A stretch of DNA of 64,000 nucleotides, from the NCBI GenBank assembly GCA_034359265.1, contig CP136891.1, positions 41,408,001 to 41,472,000 on the forward strand, given 5' to 3'. Below are positions 22,290 through 33,322 of the stretch, in pieces. Each line of letters opens with the position of its first letter. The first letter of the stretch is position 1. Made by a program: the position numbers and the translations under genes. This DNA comes from Canna indica (Eukaryota > Streptophyta > Magnoliopsida > Zingiberales > Cannaceae). The notes below the pieces were generated by a model that was not told the DNA's origin, made no database searches, and worked only from the letters and a program-made list of their open reading frames with translations.

Positions 22290-23689
22290 AGAACATGATA
22301 CTTTTGGTACCCAAATGCCTTTGGGTCCTAGGGGGTTAGTGGGCTTAGGTACCCAAAAGTGTCTTCACAACACTTGGGTTCATTTTAAAAGCACAATCAT
22401 AGATGGCATGCCCATAAACACCACAATAAAAATAATGTCCATTAAACTTCTTTTCATTTTTGCTATAGACATGTGGTTTATCATTAGAATGCTTGACATG
22501 TGAACTATGATAAGCATGAGCATTCTTAAAGGAAACATTCTTGTTTTGAGGTTTCCTAAATGAGACATTTTGATTTCTAGAATTTTTAAAAGATTAAGCA
22601 TTAACTTTCCTACTCAACATCAACATCTCATTTTTCAACTCATTCATAGATATATGCAATGCATGTAATTGATATTTTAACATGCTATTCTCAACTTTCA
22701 ATTTTTCATTCTCAAGTTTGAAATCATTTTTCAAATCATTACTCCTAAGTTTCATTTTTTATTTCTAATCTTCATTTTCATTTCTCAAATCTTTTACCTC
22801 ACTTTTTAAATTCTCAATTTCAAGCTTAAAATCATCATGGCAAGAAACAAGTGTACCTGTATTCAATTTTTTATTTTCTAGTTCATGCACATGAGAACTA
22901 TGCCTTAAATTTTCTTTCTTTAGTTATTTTTCTTGTTCTTTTTCACGAGCAAGGCATCATTTTTTGACATTCCTCAACTAGTTCCTCATATGGCATGTTA
23001 AATAAACTAGAGGTGCTGACTATCATTATCAATAAAATTTTCATTATGACAATAGGTGGAAGGATTTACCTTATTTTTTAATCCCAAGAGGCACAATTGA
23101 GAATTAGCTCTATTGTCATGATGAGAGGATGCTTCGATGGGAATCGGAGGGCGATGTAGAAGCATTTGACCTCTTCCTTGCCTTGTTTTTCAATAATGGG
23201 CAATTCTTCTTGATATGCCCCTTAACCTTGCACAAATGACAAATGACCTTTCTCTTTCGGCTCTTTGAAATGTCTTTTTGACTAGAAACACTATAGGCCT
23301 CAAAAACCAAGTTAGCATTGGAGGGATGACGATTGTCATCACCACCTTCATGAAATGTAGTTAACTCCTCGGTTTTGAAATAATCATGTAAGATGTTTAA
23401 ACCTGCCCATAAATCAAAAGTCGAAGTACAATGCATGACTTTTTCAATGATGCTATTAGGTAAGGTACAAAATATGGAATACATAGCATCTCCATTAGAT
23501 TAAAATATTTTCTTGTCAAGTTCACTCCAATCATGCATGTCAACCTTAGCTTCAATGTATTCTAATTTTAACATGTTATAAACATCAATGTATTCTAGTC
23601 TTTAAGTTGGTGTACATCCTAGACTGCCAAAGACCAAAGTTCGATTCATCGAACCTAGGAGGTATAGACGCTACAAACTCTAGTGTCAT
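22290..23689 (-). pseudogene. Copy B gag remnant
   Basis: The minus-strand ATG at 23689 starts sequence matching copy A (PRFDESNFGLW-like). Stops break the first 60 codons; an open stretch at 23484-23116 then encodes KVMHCTSTFDLWAGLNILHDY, EELTTFHEG and the knuckle CHLCKVKGHIKKNC. The capsid middle is missing at the same point as in copy A. A degenerate coiled-coil region (22990-22640) and a final CGVYGHAIYDC knuckle (about 22420) follow. Copy A is open over the same span; B has several stops. Confidence 0.75.
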
Positions 23690-23759
23690 TTTTCAAATCG
23701 AAGAAAAGTGTAGAAGAGACGGTAAAATATCAAGCTACGGACCCGCTCTGATACCAATT

Positions 23760-25368
23760 GTTAGTGAAATAGCCTACACTAGAGGGGGAGTGAATAGTGT
23801 GTTAACAAAACTTGTCGCCTAAATTCAGTTTTACACATTTCTTAAACTACTTAGGCAATTCACAATTTAACGACTAAATGCGGAAGCGATTAATGATAAA
23901 GCAATTAACACAAAACAATATATCAATGCTAACATAATTATTTATATTGATTCGGCCCCAATGCCTACTCCACTACCTAAGCACCCCGCTTAGGACTTTA
24001 CACCGCAAAGTCTCCGCTCTCAAACCGAAGGCATTTCCACACCCGGAAGTATCCCGCCTTCCTACCAAGAGTACTCTCCCACCTCAACCTAAGGGATAAC
24101 TCAACTAATCCTAGTAAACTACGTTTACACCGGTAGAATTAGGCCTTAACACCAAGGCAACCACCAACTCAATCAAACCTAGATACCTAGGTTTACACAA
24201 GTTCAAATACAATCAAATAAACACAAAAATATAACAACTAATGGAGCAATAAATCAAACAACAAGTACTTAGCTCCAAAAGAAACTCCCTAGTCCTCTTG
24301 ATGCTTTGAGAAGATGAATCTTGAAGGTTCAAAGGCAAGATCAAGCTTGTATCATGGAAGCTAGGGTTCTTTGCAAAGATGGCTGAAGAATTCTTGTAGA
24401 GATGCAAAGAGTGGCTCTTTGAGGCTTAGATACATCAACATTGGACTTGGAATGAGTTTGGGATGGGTATTTATAACCCCCCAACACTCAAGGCTCGTCA
24501 ACGAGCATATTTCTACCTGTTGCCGATGCCTGATCGCTTGCCGGTCGATCGTCGGTCGAGCGACTGAGCGACCGCCAAGCGACCGAAGGCATTCTGCCAA
24601 TTCTGGGTATTAGTCTGTCGACCGAAATGCCTTCTACCCATTCTCACCTTTTACCGGTCAACTAGTCGATCAACCGAACCTGGGCACGACTGATTTCTTG
24701 TGTATTTTTTTGCTCGTTTGTTCCTTTCTGTGTTTTATCTTCGCTAAGTCTACTTATGTAATATTTCTTAACTTTAATTCAATAACTTTAAAACATAAAT
24801 GTTATATAAGGATTACCCCCCATTTGGGTCCAATGAAGATATCTAAAAAATCAAAATCTAATTTTTGGGGTCTAGTACAAATTTCTAAAAAATAGAAATA
24901 TTCTAATCTTTCAGGTCAAATATGGGTAGGCTAAAGGCTTTCAAAAAAATCCTTTAAAATATCTCATTATCTAGTTTTTACCTAAGGAATAATTACCGGC
25001 ATTTTTGGTGCCAAGAAAATGTCTAGGTTATATAGCCCTCCAAGGAGCTCCCTAAGCTTAGTGAATTTCAAGGCCTTTTCTAATTTTTCAAGTTTTTGTG
25101 TTTTGGGATTCCAATTTGGTTTTTGGATTTCTTTGCATCATCATGAGGATTTACAACACATTATAGACACCCTAAACCTTAACTCTATCTTCCTGAAGAA
25201 TCCCGAGCGTCGACGAACGTCCTTGCCAATTTCTCTAATTTTTTCGATCGCGGACGACGTGCACTAACCGATTTGGAATCTGAAAGTATTTCTCAATGAA
25301 ACATTAGTTCCATGTTTGTTATCATCAAAACCGAGATTAAGACCAAGGTAGAAAACCTTAAGCCAATA
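23760..25368 (-). repeat. 5' LTR of copy B (1.6 kb)
   Basis: On the minus strand it starts TATTGGCTTAAGG at 25368 (TATTGG for the family TGTTGG) and ends CACTAACA at 23760, next to the primer site (AATTGGTATCAGAGCGGG read on minus, near 23745-23760). It aligns along its whole length with solo LTR D (58272-59932). Confidence 0.8.
24468..24690 (-). promoter_or_regulatory. Promoter module in copy B 5' LTR
   Basis: TATAAATA on the minus strand (24468-24475), a decayed CAACG..TGTTG palindrome near 24500-24525, and a GGTCGAGCGACTGAGCGACC-like array at 24530-24690 with GGTCGATC and GTCGACCG units. Confidence 0.55.
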
Positions 25369-25373
25369 GTTCT

Positions 25374-25742
25374 TAATTTTTCCTAATTTGATTTAATGGA
25401 ATCTTGGAAAAGCAAGGATTCAAGTGCTCTTCTAAAGAAGTACTAGAACCACTAGGTACTTCTCTTAAAATCCATCACAAGAACCTGAAAAGAGTTGGAA
25501 CTCCTGCTAAATCTCAGCATGGATCAAGTTCAGTCAAGACCGCTTATGGTGCTTCTTCATCTACTGAAAGATCAATTCTTGATGAACTATTTTCTGCGAG
25601 AGAAACAATGGCTCAGCTACAGCAACAGGTAATTTCCATAGAGAAGAATGTTATCGAATACTTCATAGCTACTTATGCAGGACCAACTTCCCTCTCTTCT
25701 GGTAGCATATCTAACTCTTCTAGCTTTGACAGCTCTAAGTAG
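25374..25742 (+). pseudogene. Sirevirus env-like ORF, C-terminal part
   Basis: Continuation of the env-like gene after copy B. The 112-residue open frame from 25404 contains a Ser-rich segment (SSSVKTAYGASSSTERS) and a short helical, possibly coiled-coil stretch (ETMAQLQQQVISIEKNV), then a Ser-rich tail ending at 25742. The polypurine tract follows 40 bases downstream, as expected at the end of a Sirevirus. Confidence 0.6.
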
Positions 25743-25781
25743 AATTGTGACTTTTCTCTCACTCCTTTGGCTTATTATGCC

Positions 25782-25799
25782 AAAAAGGGGGGAAACAAG
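25782..25799 (+). other. Sirevirus polypurine tract
   Basis: AAAAAGGGGGGAAACAAGG, a strong purine tract downstream of the env-like stop codon. It lies about 290 bases before the alignable 3' LTR, so either the LTR start has diverged or this is one of several purine tracts. Confidence 0.6.
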
Positions 25800-26085
25800 G
25801 TTCAGTTGCAACTCCTATTTTACTGTCTATTTGTTGGTTGCAACTAAACTTCTATGGGTTATGATACTCTTAAACTCTCTGAGTGGTGGTACTTTAAACT
25901 TTATGTCTGATACTGACTGATTGTATGTTTGCTATGAATGCTTGACTAGTTGTAATCTTTTTGCTCTGAATGTGTGATGGTAGTTGTGACTCTGTGAAGA
26001 TATGGTTTGACCATGACCTTGACTGGATATTGTCTTAACTATTGATTTATAATTTTTGACAATTATTTTTGCCCCTGTCAAACTA

Positions 26086-26966
26086 CCTATAGGATGACAG
26101 TTGCAACTATGTGAGGACAGTTTAAACTGCTTCTACAGTCTATGGTTTTCTAGATAAGGATGCTACAGATATGATGACTCTTGGTCTGCAATATTAATGA
26201 TGATTTTCATTGTTATCTCTGATATTTTTAATCATCGTTAATTATTTCATTGACCGATTAATTTTATGAGTTGAGGAGAGATCATCTTTAATATTTCTAG
26301 GCATTACTCTTTTTGATCATTGTGGTCATAATGTTATAGTGCTGACTGTTTGTTTTGAACCGATGACTGTTGGATGTTGAACTGATGGTATTATTGAATA
26401 TTAGTTAGGTTAGCATTGATTGAGATCTATCAGTTGTCACATATAAATTATGGTGAAAAGATATGATTTATCAACTCCTATGTGCATACACTGTGTTGCC
26501 AGCTATTTTGAGGAGTTGAGACTGCTGAGTGCAATACGACAACAATCTACATTTCTTATCTTCAAGTGAAGATGGTTTTGGGCTATTAACTCACTACAAC
26601 ACAAGGACTCCGTGGAGGATGAAACTCTGTGACTGGGATGTCATAGAGAGGCAAGTTGGTATGTACTTGTAATAGCAAATAGGTTTTTGCTTTTTTTAAT
26701 TCACTATAGTACTGATAGTCAGATTTCAGGTGTGAAATTATGAGGACTTATATTGTACTTATTGAGAATAGATTGGGCATCTGTCCGGTGAGTGCCCCAC
26801 AGATTAGGTGACAAGCTTTGTCACTGAACTGTGTAAACAAACCTTTGTGTTTACGTGTGATTTTTGTTTTGGTTCTTACTTTGCTACTAGTGGCAATTGC
26901 AATAGCATTTGAAACTTCTTATTCAACTATCCTTAACAGAAGTTCTCTTAGAGACCTATATTGTCA
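26086..26966 (+). repeat. 3' LTR of the Sirevirus (5' end unclear)
   Basis: Aligns with the 5' LTR from CCTATAGGATGACAG (26086) to CTATATTGTCA (26966). The first ~75 bases of the 5' LTR have no counterpart; 25800-26085 is AT-rich and may be 3' untranslated sequence or a replaced LTR start. Followed directly by Tat-like primer-site sequence. Confidence 0.75.
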
Positions 26967-27501
26967 GGCCCCACGGTGAGCACCAAATGTTCCTTCCCGA
27001 GGATCCGAGTAGTCCAGACCGACTCGGTGTCTCAAGTGCAACTCCAGCGATGGGGGGACCTGCAAAAGATACTTCGGCGCTCAAGTTAGTAGGACTCCAA
27101 GGTGGAGTTAATGAAAACTTAAGTTTTTTACCTAAGGCATGTTGTGTCTATATTTATTGTAGGTGGAGGTGATGATGCCGCTCGGCAATCTCGAGGCTGA
27201 TCCCGGAGATAGTGGGCATGTAATGGTGTATCCCTTGTAATAAGAAAGGACGTGGATGTCCTTGTATGGCCAGATGGAGCCCCCGGGCGGAGCCATTCGA
27301 TCTGGCTCGAGTTAGGTTTAGGAGTATGGCCGGGCGAAGCCCTCGGGTGGAGCCGTCTAGTTTCGACATGGTTTGGGTTGTGGAGTGCTGCTGGATCTAA
27401 TTTAACCGGGCCAATAGTACTAGTCCAGTCCAAATGCAATAATTAAAAATTATAATTTTAATAGACTATGGAATAAGTAATTTGTTATAATTATTTGAAC
27501 A
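26967..27501 (-). repeat. Tat-like gypsy primer-binding region and LTR part
   Basis: Read on the minus strand the sequence contains ACATTTGGTGCTCACCGTGG followed by GGCC (26990-26967). This resembles the TTTGGCGCCCACCGTGG-type primer region of Tat/Ogre elements. Further up (27000-27501, plus coordinates) is LTR-like non-coding DNA with GC-rich patches. It is the promoter-side partner of the gag/protease remnant at 2992-4880. The open frames on both strands here show no family motif. Confidence 0.5.
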
Positions 27502-28387
27502 TGTCATGATAGTCTCTAAGGGAGCTTTCTGTTAAGAGTCAGTTGCATAGGAAGTTGCAACTGCTTTAAAAATAGAGTGACTAACATATATAAAATAACC
27601 ACAAAGAAACACGCAAACACACAAGAATTTGTTTACACGGTTCAGTGATAAACTTGTCACCTAGTCTGTGGGGCCGTCACCGGATAGATGCCCAATCCAC
27701 TATCAATAAAGTACAATATAAGTTTCAGGATTTCACACTCTGAAATCCAACTATTAGTATTAAAGTTAATTGGAAATAACAAACCAACTATTTTGCTATT
27801 ACAAGTACTAACCACTTGCGTCTCTATGATAACTCAATCATAGAGTTATGTCCTCCACACAATCTGTATTGTAGTAAGTTCAACAACCCAACTCCACCTT
27901 GATATGAAGATTTTTGAAAAAGTTTGTTGCCATCGACACATACTCAACGATCTCAACTCCTCATATAATTGACAACTCAGTTTTAGCACATAGGAGACTT
28001 ACCTATCCATATCTTCTCTTTCCTCATATATAGAGAAAGCCAACTAACTCCCATAAAAGCCATTTAATACACGACCTTAACTTTTTCAGCTTCAAACTCA
28101 AAAGACAGCCATAATATATCATAATACTTCGGTCATAAAAGCCCCAAGAAAAACCGCCCAACTCATCAATGAGAACCACATCATTTCTTCTATAATTGAC
28201 CAAGAGATTAAAGATGAATATTTAAATCAATAATAACTACTCATGAAGCACCAATAATTAAAGTAAACAAAAAGACATCATCGCAGCAGCATTAATTTCA
28301 GCATAAACTGCACAGCACCCAAAGTAGTTGTAACTGACTTACAACTGAGAACTTAATTGATATTCCTTTTGCCAAATATAGGCAACA
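27502..28387 (-). repeat. Solo Sirevirus LTR, inverted
   Basis: On the minus strand it starts TGTTGCCTATATTTGGC at 28387 and ends ATCATGACA at 27502. It shares with the Sirevirus LTR the TGGATTGGGCATCT and AGGTGACAAG segments. The 5-base flanks GAACA (27497-27501) and CAACA (28388-28392) match at four of five positions, which supports a solo LTR left by recombination. It preserves the LTR start that the main element's 3' LTR lacks. Confidence 0.7.
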
Positions 28388-28531
28388 CAACATAAGCCAA
28401 ACACCAACAGAACATATAGATATTTGTGTTTATAATTATTGATAAAAATAGATGTATGAGTATAAGTGGAAGATGATATATGGGAAATTTTGGGTGGAAA
28501 AAATTGAGATTAGGGATTTAAGATGTGGTAA

Positions 28532-30171
28532 GGATGTTGGTAATGTGCCCTAGGCCAATGAAATAACATTGACATTGTTACTTTCCTTTTGTTTAAATGG
28601 AACATTTGCTTTGTCTTGTTATCCATTATGAGCATGTTTGACTTGATAAGATCTTCTTGAATATTTGACTCTGCCCAATGGTCATCAAGTAGAAGACTTG
28701 ATAGTAAAACCCTAAGGTAGTTGGAATTCTATTCTAAACAGTCACTGGTCGGTCATTATCATTAGAACGATAATGAATGAAGACTAGTATGCAACTTGAC
28801 TGACGATGATCATGTGATATTAAAGTTAGATCATAGACACGTGTTGGAGAACATGGTGTTGGACAGACCCACCGTGAGAATACTACGTGGATTTACATCA
28901 GTAGTATATCTCACAACGGTAGTGATATGTTAGTCCTCCAACCTAATGTCACCATGGATTCCTACATGAGGAATTCTGTATTTGGATCTAGTCTAACATC
29001 ATTTTTAACCCGATGGTAATAAGGACTACTGTTGGACATAGAATAAATCATGGAGTGGAATATGTGTAATCGTGATGGAATTTGTCCCTCTCGTATCTGA
29101 GAGAGATATCTCTATGCCCCTTGATGAGTGTGACTGAGGAAATGAATTGATAGGAGTATCAATGTCATTTGTTAAGGCAGTCTACTTAGGAATCAAGAAA
29201 CCAAATTGAGCAATATAAGGATGATGCAATTCATGTCTTATGCTCGATCTAGATATCGCGTGACAAAAGGACATAGTATCATACTGTAAGTTAGGTTGCT
29301 CGGATCACCAACCTCACTTGACTTGGGTAGTCATAATGTCTTGCTAGAGGCCGCTTATGACTCGTGGGTTGCAAATGAGTTTTGAACCTACTGCCAATGT
29401 TAAGTGAACCTACAGGGTCGCACACATAGGGGAACCGAATTGGGCTTAGGGTTATGGCTCATCGGATTGGATCCACATGACCATTAACCCGCTAATTCTC
29501 TCTTGGTAATTTTGGAGATTAATTTCAAATTTGAAAAGGAGTTTTCAAACCAGAATTAATTATTTTGAATTTTAAATGTGATTTAAAATTGGAATTATGT
29601 TGATTACAATTTAGGTAATGTATCTTTAATAATTGTTATTAAAGGATACATTATATAGACATCACGGATTTAGGAAATTCATCCTGGTAATTATTATTAA
29701 GAATATATCTTATTCAGACATTAAAATCATTTTAAGATTCCATATATGGCTTTGAATTAATCAACGGATGGGAAGAGTCAATCAATATGATTGGTGTGTC
29801 TATGAATACCTGTATATGGTTTAAATGGGTAGTGGAACATCTCCTAGTGGCTGCCAACCTCTTCTTGAAAGGAAGCCAACCTCCTTTTGAAGGAAGTCAA
29901 GCTCCCTTTGTGGGCAACTAACCTCCATCAAATAGAGAGAGAGAGAGAGAGAGAAAGGAGTTCCGTGCTCGTCTAGATCATAAGGAGTTCTAGTAGAGCC
30001 GAGCTAGCACTTGGAATTTGCCCAGTTCGTTGCGTTCATCTGTGTGCTAACCATAGAGCGTGTTCGTTGCTTTGCAACACCTTGGATCCAAAGCAAGATC
30101 ATGTTCTTGGACTTGCGGAGCAAAAGACGGAGTTCGGTCTTCAAAGGTATAACTTTTGACATAGTATTGAT
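28532..30171 (+). repeat. Probable copia LTR, cut by LTR F
   Basis: Starts TGTTGGTAATGTGCCCTAGG, a start like that of a common plant copia LTR type, after 140 bases without recognisable content. It has no ORF. It contains a (GA)n run at 29937-29957 and short imperfect repeats of a CCAACCTCC-type unit (29850-29930). It ends where LTR F begins; its own 3' end and primer site are not visible. Confidence 0.5.
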
Positions 30172-31248
30172 TGTTGGCCTAAGGTTTTCAAACTTCGTCA
30201 CCAACTTGATTTTGATGATAACAAACTTATCCTAATGAGTTTATCAAGTGTTTGATCTCAGGTTGAGCGATCAATACGCGCATGAACTTCATCGGAAAAT
30301 CATGGAAGAATCATGGAAATTCAAGTGTCGACGGCTTCGGAGGCGATCGAGTCGGAAGTTAGGTCTAGAACCTTGAAAAGATTGTAAAATCCTTCTAAGG
30401 CATTAAGTCAACCTATTGTAAAATCAGAAAAACTAGGATGTTTTCAAGTTGCTGACCGATAGCCGGTCGATAGGCTGGTCGATCGGACCATCAGCTGGCC
30501 ACCGGTCGATGGCTGGTCGCTCGGCCGATCAATCGGCCACCAATCGGGCAGCGACCAACGGGTAGATTTTCGCCCGTTGGGTTGGGTGTGAGGTGTCCCC
30601 TCACCTTGCCTTATAAATACAAGCCTCATACTTACTTCCTAACCTCTCTTGATCTTCATTGAGTCCATACTAAGAGATTTTAAGCCTAAAGGAGTTGATC
30701 TAAAGCCCTAATCTCCATTTTCATACTCGCAATCTCTCCTCACTTCATCAAGCTTGCTTTCACTGAGTAATTCGCATTCGAAGCCTTGAAGTGCAAGGAG
30801 GAGACGCGTTGGAACTTCATTAAGTTTGTTTTTATATTTAAGCTCCATTACTTGTGTTTTTACCTATTGTTTCTTGCTACTTGTGTTTGTGTAGGTATAG
30901 TATACACCTAGGATTCCTTTGCAATTGAGTGTTTTTGCTAGAGAATAGGTGTTGAGGCTCGCCTCTAGGGTTGAGCGATAAGTCCTCATCGTATTCTTAG
31001 AAAAACATTCAAGTTATAAAAAGTAGTGGTTAGAAATCCCTAGTGACGAGCCAAGGTAGTGGAGTGCGCAGGATTGGCCGAACCACTATCGTCTTGTTTG
31101 CATTGCTATATTACTTGCTTGATTGATCTTTACTTGTGCTCAATTAATTTGTAATCGCATCTAGTAGCACTTTGGATTGAGAAACTTGAATCGGCTAGTT
31201 GAGTTGATTAAAATAGAAAAGAATTGAATTGAACATAAAAGTAACATA
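30172..31248 (+). repeat. LTR F of the gag-only family (3' end missing)
   Basis: Starts TGTTGGCCTAAGG. It has the family promoter module: array 30460-30550, palindrome 30556-30579 (CAACGGG…CCCGTTG), TATAAATA 30612-30619. It also has the GGCCGAACCACTAT segment at 31075-31090. LTR G begins at 31249, about 50 bases before the expected end of F; the rest of F was probably to the right of G and is now gone. Confidence 0.75.
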
Positions 31249-32179
31249 TGTTGGCTTAAGGTTTTCAACCTTGGTCTTAATCTCGGTTTTGATGATAACA
31301 AATATGGAACTAATATCTCATTGAGAAATCTTTCAGGTTCCATTTTGGTTAGCGTTCGATGTCCTCGATCGAAAATATCAGAAGAAAGCAAAAAATCGAA
31401 AGGACATTGATCGTCACGCTCGGGTTCGTCGTGGAATATCTCGAAAGTCAATGTGTGCACCAAAGACGTATTGGATGAGTCCAAAGATCACATAGAAAGC
31501 TCTCCAAGTTGATGCTCGTTGAAAGCCAGAACCCGAAAACGAAACGCGGAAGAAGAAGGCTGAAAAAATCAAGTTCAGCCTAGGTTCGGTCGACCGGGCT
31601 GTCGACCGAATGTAGTTAGAGTATTGGTAGTAGCCTTGTCGGTCGATCGACCAAAAATTGTAAAAATATGGCAGTAGCCATTCGGTCGACCTGTCGGTTG
31701 ACTGAAGTTGGTGAAGAAATCACAAAGAGCTGCGTCGATCGACCGAAGCCAAAAATAGGCAGAATGCTCATTGGTCGACCGGATTAGAGATCACAAGTCA
31801 CGCGACCCTGGCTCCACTGATTCGGTCGACCGAATGTGGGATCGATAGAGTTGCGATAGTCGGTCGACCCGTCGGTTGACCGAACACTCACATAAAGCCA
31901 GCGGTCGCATTGGCGGGCGATCAACCGGTCGACCGACGATCGACCGGCAAGCGACCGAACGACATCAACAGCTATTTTTTTGCCCGTTGAACGTTCCGTT
32001 CGGCTGAGGGGTTATAAATACCCCTCACCTAACTTCTTTAATCCTTCTTGGAGATTTCATTGAGCATTAAAGAAGTGATTTGAGCCTTCATAAAGATTGA
32101 ATTGTTGCACGCCCTTTGCTTCCGTCCACAACACTTTGCAAGCGCCTGCTTCCCTGCTTCCCTCAACTCTGCTGCAAAT
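31249..32179 (+). repeat. LTR G of the gag-only family, truncated after its TATA region
   Basis: Starts TGTTGGCTTAAGG and shares 'GATGATAACAAATATGGAAC' with copies B and D. It holds the longest array of the window (31585-31965) and TATAAATA at 32013-32020. Sequence downstream of the TATA box stops matching the family near 32180, where CACTA-2 transposase sequence begins: a deletion junction. Confidence 0.75.
31585..32020 (+). promoter_or_regulatory. Promoter module in LTR G
   Basis: About 380 bp with many GGTCGACC, GTCGACCGA and GATCGACC units, then a degenerate palindrome (CAACAGC..TTGCCCGTTG, near 31967-31990) and the TATA box GGTTATAAATACCCC. It is the clearest plus-strand example of the module. 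Confidence 0.65.
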
Positions 32180-32316
32180 TAGTGGCCCTGTTCAATACCA
32201 ATAGATGTACTTATTTGAAAGATACATGGATAGTCTGAAGAAAAAAGTAAAGAACACCGCAGCTGTTGAAGGATCAATATCTGAATCGTATATCATCCAA
32301 GAAATTTCAACATTCT
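32180..32316 (+). pseudogene. CACTA-2 TNP2 transposase, internal fragment (left of Gypsy-2)
   Basis: The translation GPVQY..MYLFERYMDSLKKK through SESYIIQEISTF matches the CACTA-1 TNP2 protein around its DUF4218-like end. The Trp before MYLFERYM is a TAG stop here. The frame continues exactly at 49055 after Gypsy-2 (ISTF to CSFYFE). Everything upstream in CACTA-2, including its 5' terminus, is absent. Confidence 0.85.
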
Positions 32317-32635
32317 TGTAATACCCGGTGTTTTCTAATATAAAATTTCTCATGGTGCAGCCCATCGAGTCGGGAGCTAGCCTGGTCGAGTCGCGTGATC
32401 GCCTCGTATAGCAGGTAAAAATTTATTTAAGTCATATTGAAGTGTTACTGGTTGAGTGGATGAACATATTGTTTGACTCAAGTTTGGTTTGAGTTTAGTC
32501 AGCGGATTGAGTCGGGACTCGAACCGGGTTAGGTGGAGTCGTATGAGGGGGTTTTAAGTTATTGCATAGGGGTAAAAGAGTCAAGTGATGAGGGGAATAA
32601 AACCCCTCATCTTGGCAGCCGTGCGACTCAAGGAA
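32317..32635 (+). repeat. 5' LTR of Gypsy-2, part left of CACTA-1
   Basis: Starts TGTAATACCCGG. Ends at GAA (32633-32635), the first copy of the CACTA-1 target duplication. This upstream part of the LTR has no equivalent in the Gypsy-2 3' LTR, which lacks about 440 bp after TGTA. Confidence 0.85.
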
Positions 32636-33030
32636 CACTACTAGAAAAATGGTCATCTGCAACGGCTGTTGCCGTTGCTGAAGAGCATCAGCAACGGCTG
32701 AGCCGTTGCAATAGCGCCGTGACAGAAAGTCGCGTTGCTGATGACTTCGCAACGGATCAGCAACGGCCGCTCGGGCCGTCGCTCAAAACATTATCAGCAA
32801 CGGCCGCTCGGGCCGTCGCTAAAACTATTATCAGCAACGGGTTTGCAACAGACCCGTAGCCGTTGCTGATAACATTAATAGCAACGGCCGCTGAGTCCGT
32901 AGCAACGCCGTTAGTAAAACTCCGTCGCTAAGCCGTTGCTGTAGGTCATCAGCAACGGCTTTCGATACACTTTTAGCAACGGCTTTCCCACGGACGCCCG
33001 TGGGAAAGCCGTTGCTGATGACGTATACCT
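32636..33030 (-). repeat. CACTA-1 3' subterminal repeats
   Basis: About a dozen copies of GCAACGGC or its complement GCCGTTGC in both orientations within 390 bp, next to the terminal inverted repeat. Subterminal motifs of this kind are bound by the element's own DNA-binding protein in En/Spm; that role is inferred here. The array includes the near-duplicate GGCCGCTCGGGCCGTCGCT at 32765 and 32803. Confidence 0.8.
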
Positions 33031-33322
33031 GCAACCAAAAAATTTGAAAATTTCAAATTTCCATTGATACATTGATACATTTATCTGATACATAACTCAC
33101 ACACCCATACCCTCATACACACATTCATTCACACATCACAAACACCTCATACACATTCATTCACACATCACAAACACACCAACATATATACATCAAAACA
33201 ATTATACTTATATTGATAATTATCCACGATAGTATAAAAACAATTCAAATGCAAAATTGAAGTATCAATATCCAAACAAAATAAGTTAAACAAGTTCAAT
33301 ATCCAAACAAAAAATCTCACGA

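Larger units (their letters stand above)
20150..25368 (-). mobile_element. Gag-only copia-type LTR element, copy B (complete)
   Basis: Minus-strand element: 5' LTR 25368-23760, primer site, gag remnant 23689-22290, non-coding internal DNA, 3' LTR ending at 20150. It has no protease, integrase, RT or RNase H anywhere between its LTRs. Near-matching 5-base repeats flank it (GCTCT at 20145-20149, GTTCT at 25369-25373), and it lies within the Sirevirus env-like gene. The structure fits the described TR-GAG type: LTRs plus gag only, depending on pol from another element. Confidence 0.8.
4914..26966 (+). mobile_element. Sirevirus-type Ty1-copia element with env-like ORF, internally deleted
   Basis: A plus-strand copia element: 5' LTR, primer-binding site, gag with two zinc knuckles and a coiled coil, protease, partial integrase, RT/RNase H remnant, env-like ORF, polypurine tract and 3' LTR. 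Most of the integrase core and RT are deleted near 8150-8300. Two later elements split it: Gypsy-1 after 8628 (duplication GATAG) and gag-only copy B after 20149. It sits inside the Tat-like element. No matching target duplication is visible at its own ends (TTTTA on the left, GGCCC on the right), so one end has probably been altered. Confidence 0.8.

Noticed and set aside
27128..27439. 103-codon minus-strand ORF in the Tat-like LTR area
   Set aside because: No recognisable motif; the GC-rich patch keeps several frames open.
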